From positions 386,001 through 450,000 of the forward strand of contig NC_011565.1 of the NCBI RefSeq assembly GCF_000010645.1: a DNA stretch of 64,000 bases. The letters are read 5' to 3'. How positions within the stretch are numbered: position 1 is the first letter of the stretch; each line of letters begins with the position of its first letter. Position numbers and translations under genes: made by a program. The DNA comes from Candidatus Azobacteroides pseudotrichonymphae genomovar. CFP2 (GTDB taxonomy: Bacteria; Bacteroidota; Bacteroidia; Bacteroidales; Azobacteroidaceae). The notes below the pieces were generated by a model. The model made no database searches and was not told where the DNA came from. It saw only the letters and a list, made by a program, of their open reading frames with translations. Below, one piece after another: positions 1 to 8,689 of this stretch.

Positions 1-347
1 CTGCTTCTTTAGGTGCTACACGTTGGCAAACATCTCGTAGTGTAATTTTACGTAAATCCTCTTCAGGAATCATTGCTTCAGTTATGCTTGCCATATCAAA
101 AGCTTTTGGTGAAACGATAGCCGTACTTATGGTTTGTGGTAGTGTTGTGAAAAATCCCAAGTCATTATTTGATTCGTGTTATCCTTTGTCAGTATTAATT
201 GCAAATAATTTTGGTGAAATGATGTCGGTACCGATGTATGAATCGGCATTGATGTTTGCTGCATTAATAATGTTTATCATCATATTTATTTTTAATGTTA
301 TATCTCGTTTGGCTCTCCAACGTATAGAAAGATCACTTAGATTATGA
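1..347 (+). CDS. pstC: Phosphate ABC transporter permease PstC, C-terminal part
   Basis: Open at the window edge; the frame runs from base 3. It is one of the two inner-membrane subunits of the PstSCAB phosphate importer. The first codons read ASLGATRWQT, the cytoplasmic loop that contacts the ATPase in this permease family, followed by SKAFGETIAV, typical of PstC. A hydrophobic helix near the end (FAALIMFIIIFIFNVI) precedes a short basic tail. The ATG at 84 lies inside a membrane segment and is not the true start. The stop overlaps the pstA start by four bases (ATGA), so the two are translationally coupled. Confidence 0.85.
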   Translation, partial: ASLGATRWQTSRSVILRKSSSGIIASVMLAISKAFGETIAVLMVCGSVVKNPKSLFDSCYPLSVLIANNFGEMMSVPMYESALMFAALIMFIIIFIFNVISRLALQRIERSLRL

Positions 348-1195
348 AACTGAAATTTATAGAAGAAAAGTTTTTTAATGGATTAATGGTGATATCTACA
401 ATGATTGTATTTGCTTTTGTTGGAAGTATCATTTGGATAATTTTGACTAGAGGGTTGCCTGCTTTGTCGTGGGATATGATAACTAAGTTACCTAGTGGTG
501 GATTTTATTTAGATGGTGGAGGTGGTATTTTAAATGCTATTGTTGGTTCATTGCTGATTGTATCAGGCTCTACTATAGTGGGTTTAGTTGTTAGTGTTCA
601 TGTTATTTTTTACATAAATGTTTTTTTACCCAAAGATTCAAAGTTATCTTATTTTATACGTCTTTCGTTTGATGTTCTCTATGGCATTCCTTCTATCGTT
701 TATGGAGCTTTCGCTTTTATTATTATGACGTTTTTTGGATTGAAAGCATCCTTATTAGGTGGTATTTTGGTTATAACACTTTTAGTTATTCCAATATTTG
801 TTCGATCAATGGACGAAGTGGCTAAATCTGTATCAAAGGATTTATTAGATTCAATTTATTCTCTTGGAGCTACCAAATCGGAAGCAGGCATGATAATAGG
901 ACGTCAAATTGCTCCTGGAATTATTACTGCTACACTTCTTTCTATAGGACGTGCCATAGGTGATACTGCTGGGGTAATGTTTACAGCTGGTTTTACGGAT
1001 AATATTCCAGTGGTTCCTTGGAGAGATCAAGCCGCTACACTTCCTTTATCAGTTTTCTTTCAATTAAGTAGTCCTATTCCTGAAGTTCGGGAGCATGCTT
1101 ATGCTGCAGCTTTACTACTTACAATTATTGTTTTATTATTAAGCCTCAGTGGGAGGCTTGCAGTTGGTAGGTTGTCAAGGAATAAGATAAATTAG
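344..1195 (+). CDS. pstA: Phosphate ABC transporter permease PstA
   Basis: A 283-residue permease, close to the usual PstA length, and partner of PstC in the phosphate import channel. About six hydrophobic segments are visible. The loop that docks on PstB reads SLGATKSEAGMIIGRQIAPG and is followed by SIGRAIGDTAGVMFTAGF, a good PstA signature. It starts in the ATGA overlap with pstC. Bacteroidetes pst operons normally continue into pstB and phoU, but here the next gene is a tetrapyrrole enzyme after about 117 bases, so the ATPase must be encoded elsewhere or be lost. Confidence 0.9.
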   Translation: MKLKFIEEKFFNGLMVISTMIVFAFVGSIIWIILTRGLPALSWDMITKLPSGGFYLDGGGGILNAIVGSLLIVSGSTIVGLVVSVHVIFYINVFLPKDSKLSYFIRLSFDVLYGIPSIVYGAFAFIIMTFFGLKASLLGGILVITLLVIPIFVRSMDEVAKSVSKDLLDSIYSLGATKSEAGMIIGRQIAPGIITATLLSIGRAIGDTAGVMFTAGFTDNIPVVPWRDQAATLPLSVFFQLSSPIPEVREHAYAAALLLTIIVLLLSLSGRLAVGRLSRNKIN

Positions 1196-1312
1196 GAAAA
1201 TGTATTATTTCTAATTTTCGTAAGTGAATAATTTTTGAATATAATTTCATTTTTTTTAAAATGTGTTGTGAAACTGGTAGATACTACAAATAACATTTTG
1301 CTTTATAGATGT

Positions 1313-3361
1313 ATGGATACTTCTAAGTTTTCAAAAGGAAATTTAAGGGTTATTAGTAGGAACAGTCCTCTTTCATTGCTTCAAGTGAAGGAAGTCTTCT
1401 CATTTTTTCCGAATATTGATTATCAGTTAATAACTATAGAATCGTTTGGAGATAAGAATAAACATGTTGCCTTGTTTGATATATCTAATGTATCTTCTTT
1501 TTTTCTAGAAGAAGAAAGCATTTCAGATTTTTTTACGCGTGAATTGGATGAGGCATTGATTTATAATAAAGCAGATATTGCTGTTCATTCAGCCAAAGAT
1601 TTGCCTTATCCTTTACCATATGATTTAGAGTTATTTGCTCTATTTCAAGCAATGGATAAGTCTGATTCTTTGATTAGTAGAAATAATTTGACATTAGAAC
1701 AGTTACCCCCAAGAGCAAGGGTTGGTACGAGTTCTCAAAAAAGAAAAACCGAATTGTTGAAGATTCGTCCTGATTTGGAAGTTGTAAGTATTCGTGGAAA
1801 TATTGAGGAACGCATAGCTAAGATGGATAATGGTTTTATAGATGCTTTAATTGTAGCTACTTGTGCATTAATACGATTAGGGATGGAAGCTCGCATAGCT
1901 TGTATACTTCCATTTGAAACCCATTCCTTGCAAGGGAATTTAGCTATTGTTGGACGGAAAAATGACAAGAATGTTAAAAATTTGTTTTGTATACAAGATA
2001 TACGGAAAAGATATGGGAAAGTAAGTTTAGTTGGATTTGGACCTGGTGATCCTGATCTGTTGACTATTGGAGGATATAAGGCTTTGTTATCAGCTGATAT
2101 TATTTTTTACGATGATTTATTAAATCAAGAGTTTCTTTCTCGATTTTTGGTAGAAAAAGTGTATGTAGGTAAAAGAAAAGAAGTTCACCGATTTCATCAA
2201 GGTGAGATTAATGAATTTCTTTACCGGGAAGCAATTTCAGGAAAGAGAGTAGTGAGATTAAAGGGGGGGGATCCAATGATTTTTGCACATGGGCGTGAAG
2301 AGATTGATTTTTTACAGAGTCGTTTTGTAGAGGTAAATATTATTCCAGGTATTTCTTCTGGGATTGCTATGTCTTCTTATACACATATTCCGTTGACATA
2401 TAGAGGATTAGCATCTTCTGTTGCTTTTGTAACTGGACATTCAGAAGAAAATATACAAGTTCCCACTACCGATACTTTGGTTTATTATATGAGTGGTGCT
2501 AACCTGTCTGTGATTGCAAGAAAATTGATAGCTGTAGGGCGTAGGGAAGATTTGCCTGTCGCTTTGATTTATAGTGTTTCGTTACCAAATCAGAAAATTT
2601 GGTATTCTTCATTGAAAGAACTACAGTATTCAATTATTAAATACCCTACTCCTATTTTATTGATAATAGGTGAAGTAGTTTCATTTGAAAAAAAAGAAAC
2701 ATGTAAAAGTCAAGTATTATTAACAGGGACTTCCAATGAAACTAGTATTCGTTATGTAAATGCAATTCATACTCCTTTAATTAAGATAAATAAGATAGAA
2801 AATAATAAACGTTTATATACTTCTATAAAAGAGATAAGTGTTTTTGATTGGATTATTTTTACTAGTCGTTATGGTGTCTATTATTTTTTTGAATCATTAA
2901 ACGAAATGAAGTTAGATATGAAAGTTTTATCTGCTGTTTATATAGCTTCGGTTGGGAAAGCAACCTCTTTGGAATTAAATAAACATGGATTTTATGCTGA
3001 CATAGAATCAGAAAGTGAATCGGCAGAGGGGTTGATTAATTATTTCAAAGTTATGCGATTAACAAGAAAGCGGATATTGCTTCCTCGTTCGAATAGAGGC
3101 CTGAAATATCTTTCTGAATTATTGGAACAACTTGGGAATGAAGTAATAGATATTCCAGTATATACTAATGAAATAAATGATAAAGCAGAGAAAGTAGATT
3201 TGTCTTTTTTTCAAAAAATTGTTTTTTCTTCTCCTTCTGGAGTAAATGCTTTCATACAACTTTACAGAATGTTACCTTCTGGAATTCAAATGATTGCAAA
3301 AGGAAAAACTACGTTTAGTTCATTGTTTAGTTTTTTTAAAATAGATTCTATCCGAAATTGA
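1313..3361 (+). CDS. HemC-CobA-HemD fusion: tetrapyrrole/siroheme synthesis enzyme
   Basis: 682 residues carrying three activities in a row. Residues about 10-215 resemble porphobilinogen deaminase: VISRNSPLSL, the HSAKD motif near 92-96, GTSSQKR near 138-144 and RGNIEERIAKMD near 161-172. Residues about 234-458 are uroporphyrinogen-III C-methyltransferase: VGFGPGDPDLLT, RLKGGDPMIFAHGREE, PGISSGIA. Residues about 467-682 are uroporphyrinogen-III synthase (FTSRYGVYYFFES, FSSPSGVNAF). Together they would convert porphobilinogen to precorrin-2. The HemC part stops soon after QGNLAIVGRKND, so domain 3, which normally holds the dipyrromethane-cofactor cysteine, is absent. HemD looks about 20 residues short. 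I chose the ATG at 1313 over a TTG at 1235 because homology begins just after it. hemB follows after 6 bases. Confidence 0.85.
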   Translation: MDTSKFSKGNLRVISRNSPLSLLQVKEVFSFFPNIDYQLITIESFGDKNKHVALFDISNVSSFFLEEESISDFFTRELDEALIYNKADIAVHSAKDLPYPLPYDLELFALFQAMDKSDSLISRNNLTLEQLPPRARVGTSSQKRKTELLKIRPDLEVVSIRGNIEERIAKMDNGFIDALIVATCALIRLGMEARIACILPFETHSLQGNLAIVGRKNDKNVKNLFCIQDIRKRYGKVSLVGFGPGDPDLLTIGGYKALLSADIIFYDDLLNQEFLSRFLVEKVYVGKRKEVHRFHQGEINEFLYREAISGKRVVRLKGGDPMIFAHGREEIDFLQSRFVEVNIIPGISSGIAMSSYTHIPLTYRGLASSVAFVTGHSEENIQVPTTDTLVYYMSGANLSVIARKLIAVGRREDLPVALIYSVSLPNQKIWYSSLKELQYSIIKYPTPILLIIGEVVSFEKKETCKSQVLLTGTSNETSIRYVNAIHTPLIKINKIENNKRLYTSIKEISVFDWIIFTSRYGVYYFFESLNEMKLDMKVLSAVYIASVGKATSLELNKHGFYADIESESESAEGLINYFKVMRLTRKRILLPRSNRGLKYLSELLEQLGNEVIDIPVYTNEINDKAEKVDLSFFQKIVFSSPSGVNAFIQLYRMLPSGIQMIAKGKTTFSSLFSFFKIDSIRN

Positions 3362-3367
3362 TTAGCA

Positions 3368-4333
3368 ATGAAACGATTTAGGCAATATAGGTTAAATGAA
3401 AAAGTACGTGATTTTTATGCTGAGGTAGATATTGTTGTTTCTGATTTCATCTATCCTTATTTTGTAGTACATGGAGAAAAAATTAAAGATGAAATACCCT
3501 CGATGGAGGGTGTATTTCGATTTTCGGTAGATGAATTAATTAAAGATATCTCAAAAATTATTTGTTTAGGAATTGATAAAATTTTATTGTTTGGTATAAT
3601 TTCTAATGAAGAAAAAGATGAAATAGGAAGTATGGGAATATTATCTGATAGTGTTATTTGTCAAGCTGTGAGATCAATCAAGAAACAGTTTCCACAGATA
3701 ATAATTTTTACTGATATATGTCTTTGTGGGTATACTTCTCATGGACATTGTGGATTAATAAATAATAGTGATATAGATAACGATATGACATTGCCTTTGT
3801 TGGCAGAAATGGCATATCAACATGCTATTGCAGGAGCAGATTTTGTAGCACCATCAGCTATGATGGATGGTCAGGTGGCTTCTATTCGACAACGATTAAA
3901 AGAAGAAAAACTTTCTACAAAAATATTGAGTTATTCTGCCAAATATGCTTCATCTTTTTATGGACCATTTCGCGATGCAGCTTGTTCTTTTCCTTCTTTT
4001 GGTAGTAGAAAAACCCACCAAATGGATTTTCGAACTATTGGACAAGGATTAGATGAAGTGGCTTCTGATATTGAAGAAGGTGTTGATTGGATTATGGTTA
4101 AACCAGCAATACCATATCTTGATATGGTGCAACGAATATCGGTTCATTTTCCAAATTATCCCTTAGTTGTCTATCAAGTTTCAGGTGAATATGCTATGTT
4201 GAAACAAGGAGCTAAAGCGGGTCTTTTTGATGAAAAGCAGATTTTTTTTGAAAGTTTGGTAGCTATTAAGCGTGCGGGAGCAAAATATATAATATCTTAT
4301 TATGCTAAAGAATTTATAATAAATGAAAAATAA
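3368..4333 (+). CDS. hemB: Delta-aminolevulinic acid dehydratase (porphobilinogen synthase)
   Basis: 321 residues, normal length. It condenses two aminolevulinate molecules to porphobilinogen, the substrate of the preceding fusion protein. The zinc site is intact (DICLCGYTSHGHCG, three cysteines). The two active-site lysines lie in the expected contexts: YSAKYASSFYGPFRDA and WIMVKPAIPYLD. DFVAPSAMMDGQ is also typical. Its 3' end overlaps cysD by 11 bases, tying porphyrin precursor supply to sulfate assimilation. In this context it most likely serves siroheme rather than heme, although no heme genes can be ruled out elsewhere. Confidence 0.97.
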   Translation: MKRFRQYRLNEKVRDFYAEVDIVVSDFIYPYFVVHGEKIKDEIPSMEGVFRFSVDELIKDISKIICLGIDKILLFGIISNEEKDEIGSMGILSDSVICQAVRSIKKQFPQIIIFTDICLCGYTSHGHCGLINNSDIDNDMTLPLLAEMAYQHAIAGADFVAPSAMMDGQVASIRQRLKEEKLSTKILSYSAKYASSFYGPFRDAACSFPSFGSRKTHQMDFRTIGQGLDEVASDIEEGVDWIMVKPAIPYLDMVQRISVHFPNYPLVVYQVSGEYAMLKQGAKAGLFDEKQIFFESLVAIKRAGAKYIISYYAKEFIINEK

Positions 4334-5225
4334 ATTAACTCATCTGGAAGAATTGGAATCGGAATCGGTTTATGTAATTAGAGAAGTGGCTGCACAGTTT
4401 GAGAAGCCAGTGTTATTATTTTCTGGTGGGAAAGACTCAATTATTATGGCACATTTATCTTACAAAGCATTTTATCCATCGGCTATTCCCTTTCCTTTTT
4501 TACATATAGATACAGGACATAATTTTGAAGAAACAATTGTTTATCGTGATAGTTTGATTAAGAAGTTATGTGTAAAGTTATTTGTTGGTTCTGTTCAAGA
4601 GGATATTGATTTGGGTTGTGTTAGAGAGGAGATTGGATATGGTGCTAGCCGTAATAAATTGCAAACAGTGGCTTTATTAAAAGCTATGGAAAAAAATAAA
4701 TTTGATGCTGCTTTGGGGGGAGCTCGAAGAGATGAAGAAAAAGTTCGAGCGAAAGAGCGTTTTTTTTCACATCGTGATGAATTTGGGCAATGGGATCCTA
4801 AAAATCAACGTCCTGAATTATGGGATATTTTTAATGGAAAAAAACACTTAGGCGAACATTTTCGTGTATTCCCTTTAAGTAATTGGACAGAAATGGATAT
4901 TTGGCAATACATTTTGAAAGAAAATATTGAATTACCAAGCCTTTACTTTACACATGAGCGTGAAGTTTTTGAACGAGATGGTATGTGGTTTGCTTATTAT
5001 CCTTTTGTGAAACTGAAGCCTGATGAAAAACTTATTTGTAAGTATGTTCGTTGTAGGACAATTGGAGATGTTACTTGTACTGGACTTTCCCTTTCTAGGG
5101 CTCACACTATAGAAGAGATTATTGATGAAATAGCCTCTTCTCGAGTTACTGAACGAGGTGCACGTTCCGATGATAGACGTTCAGAGGCTTCAATGGAGGA
5201 TAGAAAAAAAACTGGATATTTTTGA
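4323..5225 (+). CDS. cysD: Sulfate adenylyltransferase subunit 2
   Basis: 300 residues, the usual CysD length. It is the PP-loop subunit of ATP sulfurylase, which makes adenosine 5'-phosphosulfate (APS) from sulfate and ATP; CysN hydrolyses GTP to drive the reaction. The nucleotide loop LLFSGGKDSIIMAHL is at residues about 31-45. GGARRDEEKVRAKER and the C-terminal GARSDDRRSEASMEDRKK match the family. It starts inside the end of hemB (11-base overlap) and is followed by cysN after 26 bases, so it sits in the middle of one operon. Confidence 0.97.
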   Translation: MKNKLTHLEELESESVYVIREVAAQFEKPVLLFSGGKDSIIMAHLSYKAFYPSAIPFPFLHIDTGHNFEETIVYRDSLIKKLCVKLFVGSVQEDIDLGCVREEIGYGASRNKLQTVALLKAMEKNKFDAALGGARRDEEKVRAKERFFSHRDEFGQWDPKNQRPELWDIFNGKKHLGEHFRVFPLSNWTEMDIWQYILKENIELPSLYFTHEREVFERDGMWFAYYPFVKLKPDEKLICKYVRCRTIGDVTCTGLSLSRAHTIEEIIDEIASSRVTERGARSDDRRSEASMEDRKKTGYF

Positions 5226-5251
5226 AAAAAAAACTTTTATAAAAAAAAAAG

Positions 5252-6520
5252 ATGGTTACAAGTGAATATTCCAATATGGAGCTATTACGATTTACTACGG
5301 CAGGTAGTGTGGATGATGGGAAAAGTACGTTGATTGGACGTTTACTCTATGATAGTAAGTCTATTTTTAAAGATCAATTGGATTCCGTTAAAGCAATTAG
5401 TGAACGTTTAGGTAATAGTAAAGTCAATTTGGCATTATTGACTGATGGATTGCGTTCTGAACGAGAACAGGGTATTACTATTGATGTTGCTTATCGTTAT
5501 TTTTCCACTCCTATACGAAAATTTATTATTGCTGATACTCCAGGGCATATAGAATATACACGTAATATGGTAACCGGTGCTTCTACCGCTACTGCTGCTG
5601 TTATTCTCGTAGATGCTCGTAATGGAGTTGTGGAACAAACTAAACGTCATTCTTATATAGCTTCGCTATTACAGATACCAGATGTAATTTTAGCTGTTAA
5701 TAAAATGGATTTGGTTAGTTTTTCCGAAGGAATATTTAATAAAATAATAGAAGAATATTCATTTATTGTTCAAAAGTTGAATTTGAGAAAAATATATTAT
5801 ATACCTATTTCAGCTCTTGATGGGGATAATGTAGTAAAGTACTCTAAAAGGATGCTTTGGTATAAAGGTGATACGCTTTTGCATTTGTTAGAAACAATTC
5901 CATTAAAGGAGAATATCAGTAGTTTACCAGCTCGTTTTCCTATACAATATGTTATTCGTCCGCAAACTAAACAATTTCATGATTATAGAGCATATGCTGG
6001 AAGAGTTGCTTCAGGAACATTTAAAGTAGGAGATTTGATAACTGTTTTGCCTTCTTATACTCAATCTATTATAAAAGCTATAGATGATGTAAAAAAATCT
6101 TTGAAGGAAGTTTTTTCTCTTCAGTCGGTAGCAATTCGTTTAAATGATGATATTGATGCAAGTAGAGGAGATATGATTGTAAAGAGAGATGATTTGCCCA
6201 TAGTTGATGTAAATATTTCACTTATGGTTTGTTGGCTTAATCGCCGTCCATTGAGTATTGGAACTAAATATGTTATTAGACATACTACTGATGAAGTATT
6301 AGGAGTGATCAAGGAAGTAAGCTATAAAGTAGATATCAGTACAATGGAGAATATAGCTGATGAAAAAATTGTAAGAATGAACGATATAGCACAAATTTCT
6401 ATTAGAACTTCTAAGCCGTTGAAATACGATCTTTATTTTAACAATCGTGTTACTGGAAGTTTGATATTTATTGATGGAAATACATTTGAAACTGTCGGAG
6501 CTGGAATGATAATAAAGTAA
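5252..6520 (+). CDS. cysN: Sulfate adenylyltransferase subunit 1 (GTPase)
   Basis: 422 residues; the GTPase subunit of ATP sulfurylase, an EF-Tu-like translational GTPase relative. The G1 loop is GSVDDGKSTLIGRLLYDSK, G3 is DTPGHIEYTRNM and G4 is NKMDLV. Two beta-barrel domains follow, to about residue 420. There is no APS kinase (CysC) domain fused at the C-terminus, unlike the NodQ/CysNC type, and no separate cysC in the cluster. This agrees with APS rather than PAPS being the substrate of the next gene. The ATG at 5252 follows a short A-rich gap after cysD. Confidence 0.96.
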   Translation: MVTSEYSNMELLRFTTAGSVDDGKSTLIGRLLYDSKSIFKDQLDSVKAISERLGNSKVNLALLTDGLRSEREQGITIDVAYRYFSTPIRKFIIADTPGHIEYTRNMVTGASTATAAVILVDARNGVVEQTKRHSYIASLLQIPDVILAVNKMDLVSFSEGIFNKIIEEYSFIVQKLNLRKIYYIPISALDGDNVVKYSKRMLWYKGDTLLHLLETIPLKENISSLPARFPIQYVIRPQTKQFHDYRAYAGRVASGTFKVGDLITVLPSYTQSIIKAIDDVKKSLKEVFSLQSVAIRLNDDIDASRGDMIVKRDDLPIVDVNISLMVCWLNRRPLSIGTKYVIRHTTDEVLGVIKEVSYKVDISTMENIADEKIVRMNDIAQISIRTSKPLKYDLYFNNRVTGSLIFIDGNTFETVGAGMIIK

Positions 6521-6531
6521 TCATAATCAAA

Positions 6532-7233
6532 ATGCATGAAGATATAGATTTATTGAATAGCTGTTTTGTAGATAAATCACCGGAGGATTTATTGACTTTT
6601 TTTTTAAAAAAATATAAAGGCCGTATAGGCTTAGCTTCTAGCTTGGGATTAGAGGATCAAGTATTAACAGATATGATTTTGAAAATAGATTCTGAAACTA
6701 CTATTTTTTCAATTGATACTGGAAGGTTGTTTCCGGAGACTTACTTATTAATTGATAATATTAATAGTGTATATAATATTAAGTTGGATATATATATGCC
6801 AAAAAGTGAAGATGTTGAGGCTTATATTAAAAAAAATGGTGTTAATGGTTTTTATGAAAGTCTAGATAAACGCAAAGAATGTTGTAGGATAAGAAAAATA
6901 GAACCACTTTTGCGGGCCTTATCTGCTTTGGATGTTTGGATTTGTGGACTTCGTAGAGAACAATCGGTAACGCGTAGTAATATTCGAATGGTAGAATGGG
7001 ATGAAGTCAATAAGCTGATTAAAGTAAATCCGTTAGTAAATTGGAAAGAACAGGAAATATGGAGTTATATAGAGATTAATCAAGTGCCGTATAATGTACT
7101 TCAAAAAAGAGGTTTTCCCAGTGTTGGTTGTCAACCGTGTACTCGTGCCATTAAAAAAGGTGAGGATATTCGTGCAGGTCGTTGGTGGTGGGAAAGTTCT
7201 GAGCACAAGGAATGTGGATTACATAAAAGATGA
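6532..7233 (+). CDS. cysH: APS/PAPS reductase, APS-reductase type
   Basis: 233 residues. It reduces adenylyl sulfate to sulfite with thioredoxin or a similar donor. IGLASSLGLEDQVLTDM and FSIDTGRLFPET are the substrate pocket. Two cysteine pairs are present, KECCRIRKIEP and GCQPCTR, followed by GRWWWES and a C-terminal HKECGLH with the catalytic cysteine. From knowledge of the family, the CC...CxxC pairs bind a [4Fe-4S] cluster and mark enzymes that use APS directly. The absence of cysC nearby supports that reading. Its stop overlaps the next start in ATGA. Confidence 0.94.
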   Translation: MHEDIDLLNSCFVDKSPEDLLTFFLKKYKGRIGLASSLGLEDQVLTDMILKIDSETTIFSIDTGRLFPETYLLIDNINSVYNIKLDIYMPKSEDVEAYIKKNGVNGFYESLDKRKECCRIRKIEPLLRALSALDVWICGLRREQSVTRSNIRMVEWDEVNKLIKVNPLVNWKEQEIWSYIEINQVPYNVLQKRGFPSVGCQPCTRAIKKGEDIRAGRWWWESSEHKECGLHKR

Positions 7234-7688
7234 GTATTTTTTTACCTATTTCTATTAATATTACTGGAAAGCATATTTTGATTGTGGGGGGAGGAAAAAT
7301 AGCTTTTCATAAAGCTACTATCTTAAGCCTATTCACTAATAGAATCATTGTTGTTTCTCCTAAATTTTGTTCAGAATTTGAGTTATCATCTTTTAAGAAA
7401 AAAAGGAAAGAATATGAGTCAAAAGATTTGGAAAATGTTTTTTTGGTTTATATATGTACAGAAAAGGAATCATTAAATATGATAATAAAAGTTGATTGCG
7501 AGAATCACAATATTTTGACAAATGTATGTGATAATCCCAGTTTATGTGATTTTATTTCTCCTGCTATTTATAAAAATGATAATGTTACTATCGCTATATC
7601 TTCTAATGCAGAAAACGTTTGGCAATCTATTATTATTCGAGATCAAATTAAATTTTTAATAGAGAGAAATATTTTGAAAATCAATTAA
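7230..7688 (+). CDS. Short precorrin-2 dehydrogenase (siroheme synthase N-domain type)
   Basis: 152 residues of the Met8/CysG-N/SirC family, which oxidises precorrin-2 to sirohydrochlorin with NAD. The Rossmann loop is HILIVGGGKIAFHKA; NVCDNPSLCDFISPA keeps the aspartate position that is catalytic in CysG. It stops shortly after AISSNAENVWQSIIIRDQIK. The helical C-terminal part needed for dimerisation and, in CysG or Met8, for iron insertion is therefore missing or very short (relatives are about 200-270 residues). A separate chelatase may be required. It is the last gene of the sulfate/siroheme block and is coupled to cysH by a four-base overlap. Confidence 0.85.
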   Translation: MSIFLPISINITGKHILIVGGGKIAFHKATILSLFTNRIIVVSPKFCSEFELSSFKKKRKEYESKDLENVFLVYICTEKESLNMIIKVDCENHNILTNVCDNPSLCDFISPAIYKNDNVTIAISSNAENVWQSIIIRDQIKFLIERNILKIN

Positions 7689-7727
7689 TTAAAATTTGGG
7701 AGTAGTAGTTTTACTTTAATTTTTGAG

Positions 7728-7743
7728 TAAATTTGTACTTTCG
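7728..7743 (+). promoter_or_regulatory. Possible -7 element for the rplM operon
   Basis: TAAATTTGTACTTTCG contains a perfect match to the Bacteroidetes -7 element (TAnnTTTG, 7728-7735), about 75 bases before the rplM start. No good TTTG box lies 19 bases upstream, so this is a weak call. Confidence 0.35.
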
Positions 7744-7808
7744 TAGCTTTGGTTTCTTGCTTGAAGTTATTGGGTAATAATTTACGATGCAAAATTTATA
7801 AAAAAACA

Positions 7809-8264
7809 GTGGATACTTTAAGTTATAAGACTGTTTCTGCAAATTCTGCAACTCTTAATAAAGAATGGGTTGTTGTAGATGCCAATGGACAGCGTCTAGG
7901 ACGCTTGGCTTCTAAGGTAGCAAAACTCCTTAGGGGTAAATATAAACCCAACTTTACTCCTCATGTAGATTGCGGAGACAATGTAATTATTATCAATACT
8001 AACAAAATTGTTTTAACTGGTAAAAAGTGGACTGATCGTGTATACTTTTCTTATACAGGTTATCCTGGCGGGCAGAGAAAGGCTACTCCGACAGATTTAT
8101 TGAAAAAGGGTAGTGATTGTTTATTGAGAAAAGTAGTAAAAGGAATGCTTCCTAAAAATCGTTTGGGTGCAAAGATTCTTAAACATCTTTATATATATGA
8201 TGGGATTGAACATAAACATGAAGCTCAACAACCTAGAACGATTGATGTTGATTTACTTAAATAA
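7809..8264 (+). CDS. rplM: 50S ribosomal protein L13
   Basis: 151 residues from a GTG at 7809. This start is preferred to the TTG at 7749 because Bacteroidetes L13 begins MDTLSYKT, and VDTLSYKTVSANSAT starts exactly here. The family core is intact: WVVVDANGQRLGRLASKVAK, FTPHVDCGDNVIIIN, GMLPKNRLG. It heads the rplM-rpsI-rpsB-tsf operon conserved in the phylum; rpsI follows after 9 bases. Confidence 0.95.
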   Translation: MDTLSYKTVSANSATLNKEWVVVDANGQRLGRLASKVAKLLRGKYKPNFTPHVDCGDNVIIINTNKIVLTGKKWTDRVYFSYTGYPGGQRKATPTDLLKKGSDCLLRKVVKGMLPKNRLGAKILKHLYIYDGIEHKHEAQQPRTIDVDLLK

Positions 8265-8273
8265 TTATAATTA

Positions 8274-8660
8274 ATGGAAATAGTAAACGCTTTAGGAAGG
8301 AGGAAAACTGCTGTAGCTCGTGTTTATGTTAGAGAAGGTTCGGGAAAAATTTTGATTAATCAACGTAGTCTTGAATCTTATTTTCCTTCTTCAATACTTC
8401 GATATGTTGTAAAACAGCCTTTAAATAAACTTGGTGTCTCTGAACAATATGATATTACAATTAATTTGAAGGGAGGAGGTTACAAGGGGCAGTCAGAGGC
8501 AATACGTTTGGGTATTGCTAGAGCATTGATAAAAATAAATTCAAAAGATAAACCACTTTTAAGAAGTGAAGGTTTTGTAACGCGAGATTCGCGTAAGGTG
8601 GAACGGAAAAAGCCAGGAAGGCCTAAAGCTAGAAAGAAGTTCCAGTTTTCAAAACGTTAG
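8274..8660 (+). CDS. rpsI: 30S ribosomal protein S9
   Basis: 128 residues, normal length. NALGRRKTAVARVYVREGSG at the start and the basic tail GRPKARKKFQFSKR, which reaches the ribosomal P site, are diagnostic. It lies 9 bases after rplM and 29 before rpsB in the same operon. Confidence 0.98.
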   Translation: MEIVNALGRRKTAVARVYVREGSGKILINQRSLESYFPSSILRYVVKQPLNKLGVSEQYDITINLKGGGYKGQSEAIRLGIARALIKINSKDKPLLRSEGFVTRDSRKVERKKPGRPKARKKFQFSKR

Positions 8661-8689
8661 TGAAGGAAAAAACGAATAGAGATTAAATA

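Noticed and set aside
1235..1312. Longer hemC fusion from a TTG at 1235
   Set aside because: The extra 26 residues have no homology; the ATG at 1313 directly precedes the HemC domain.
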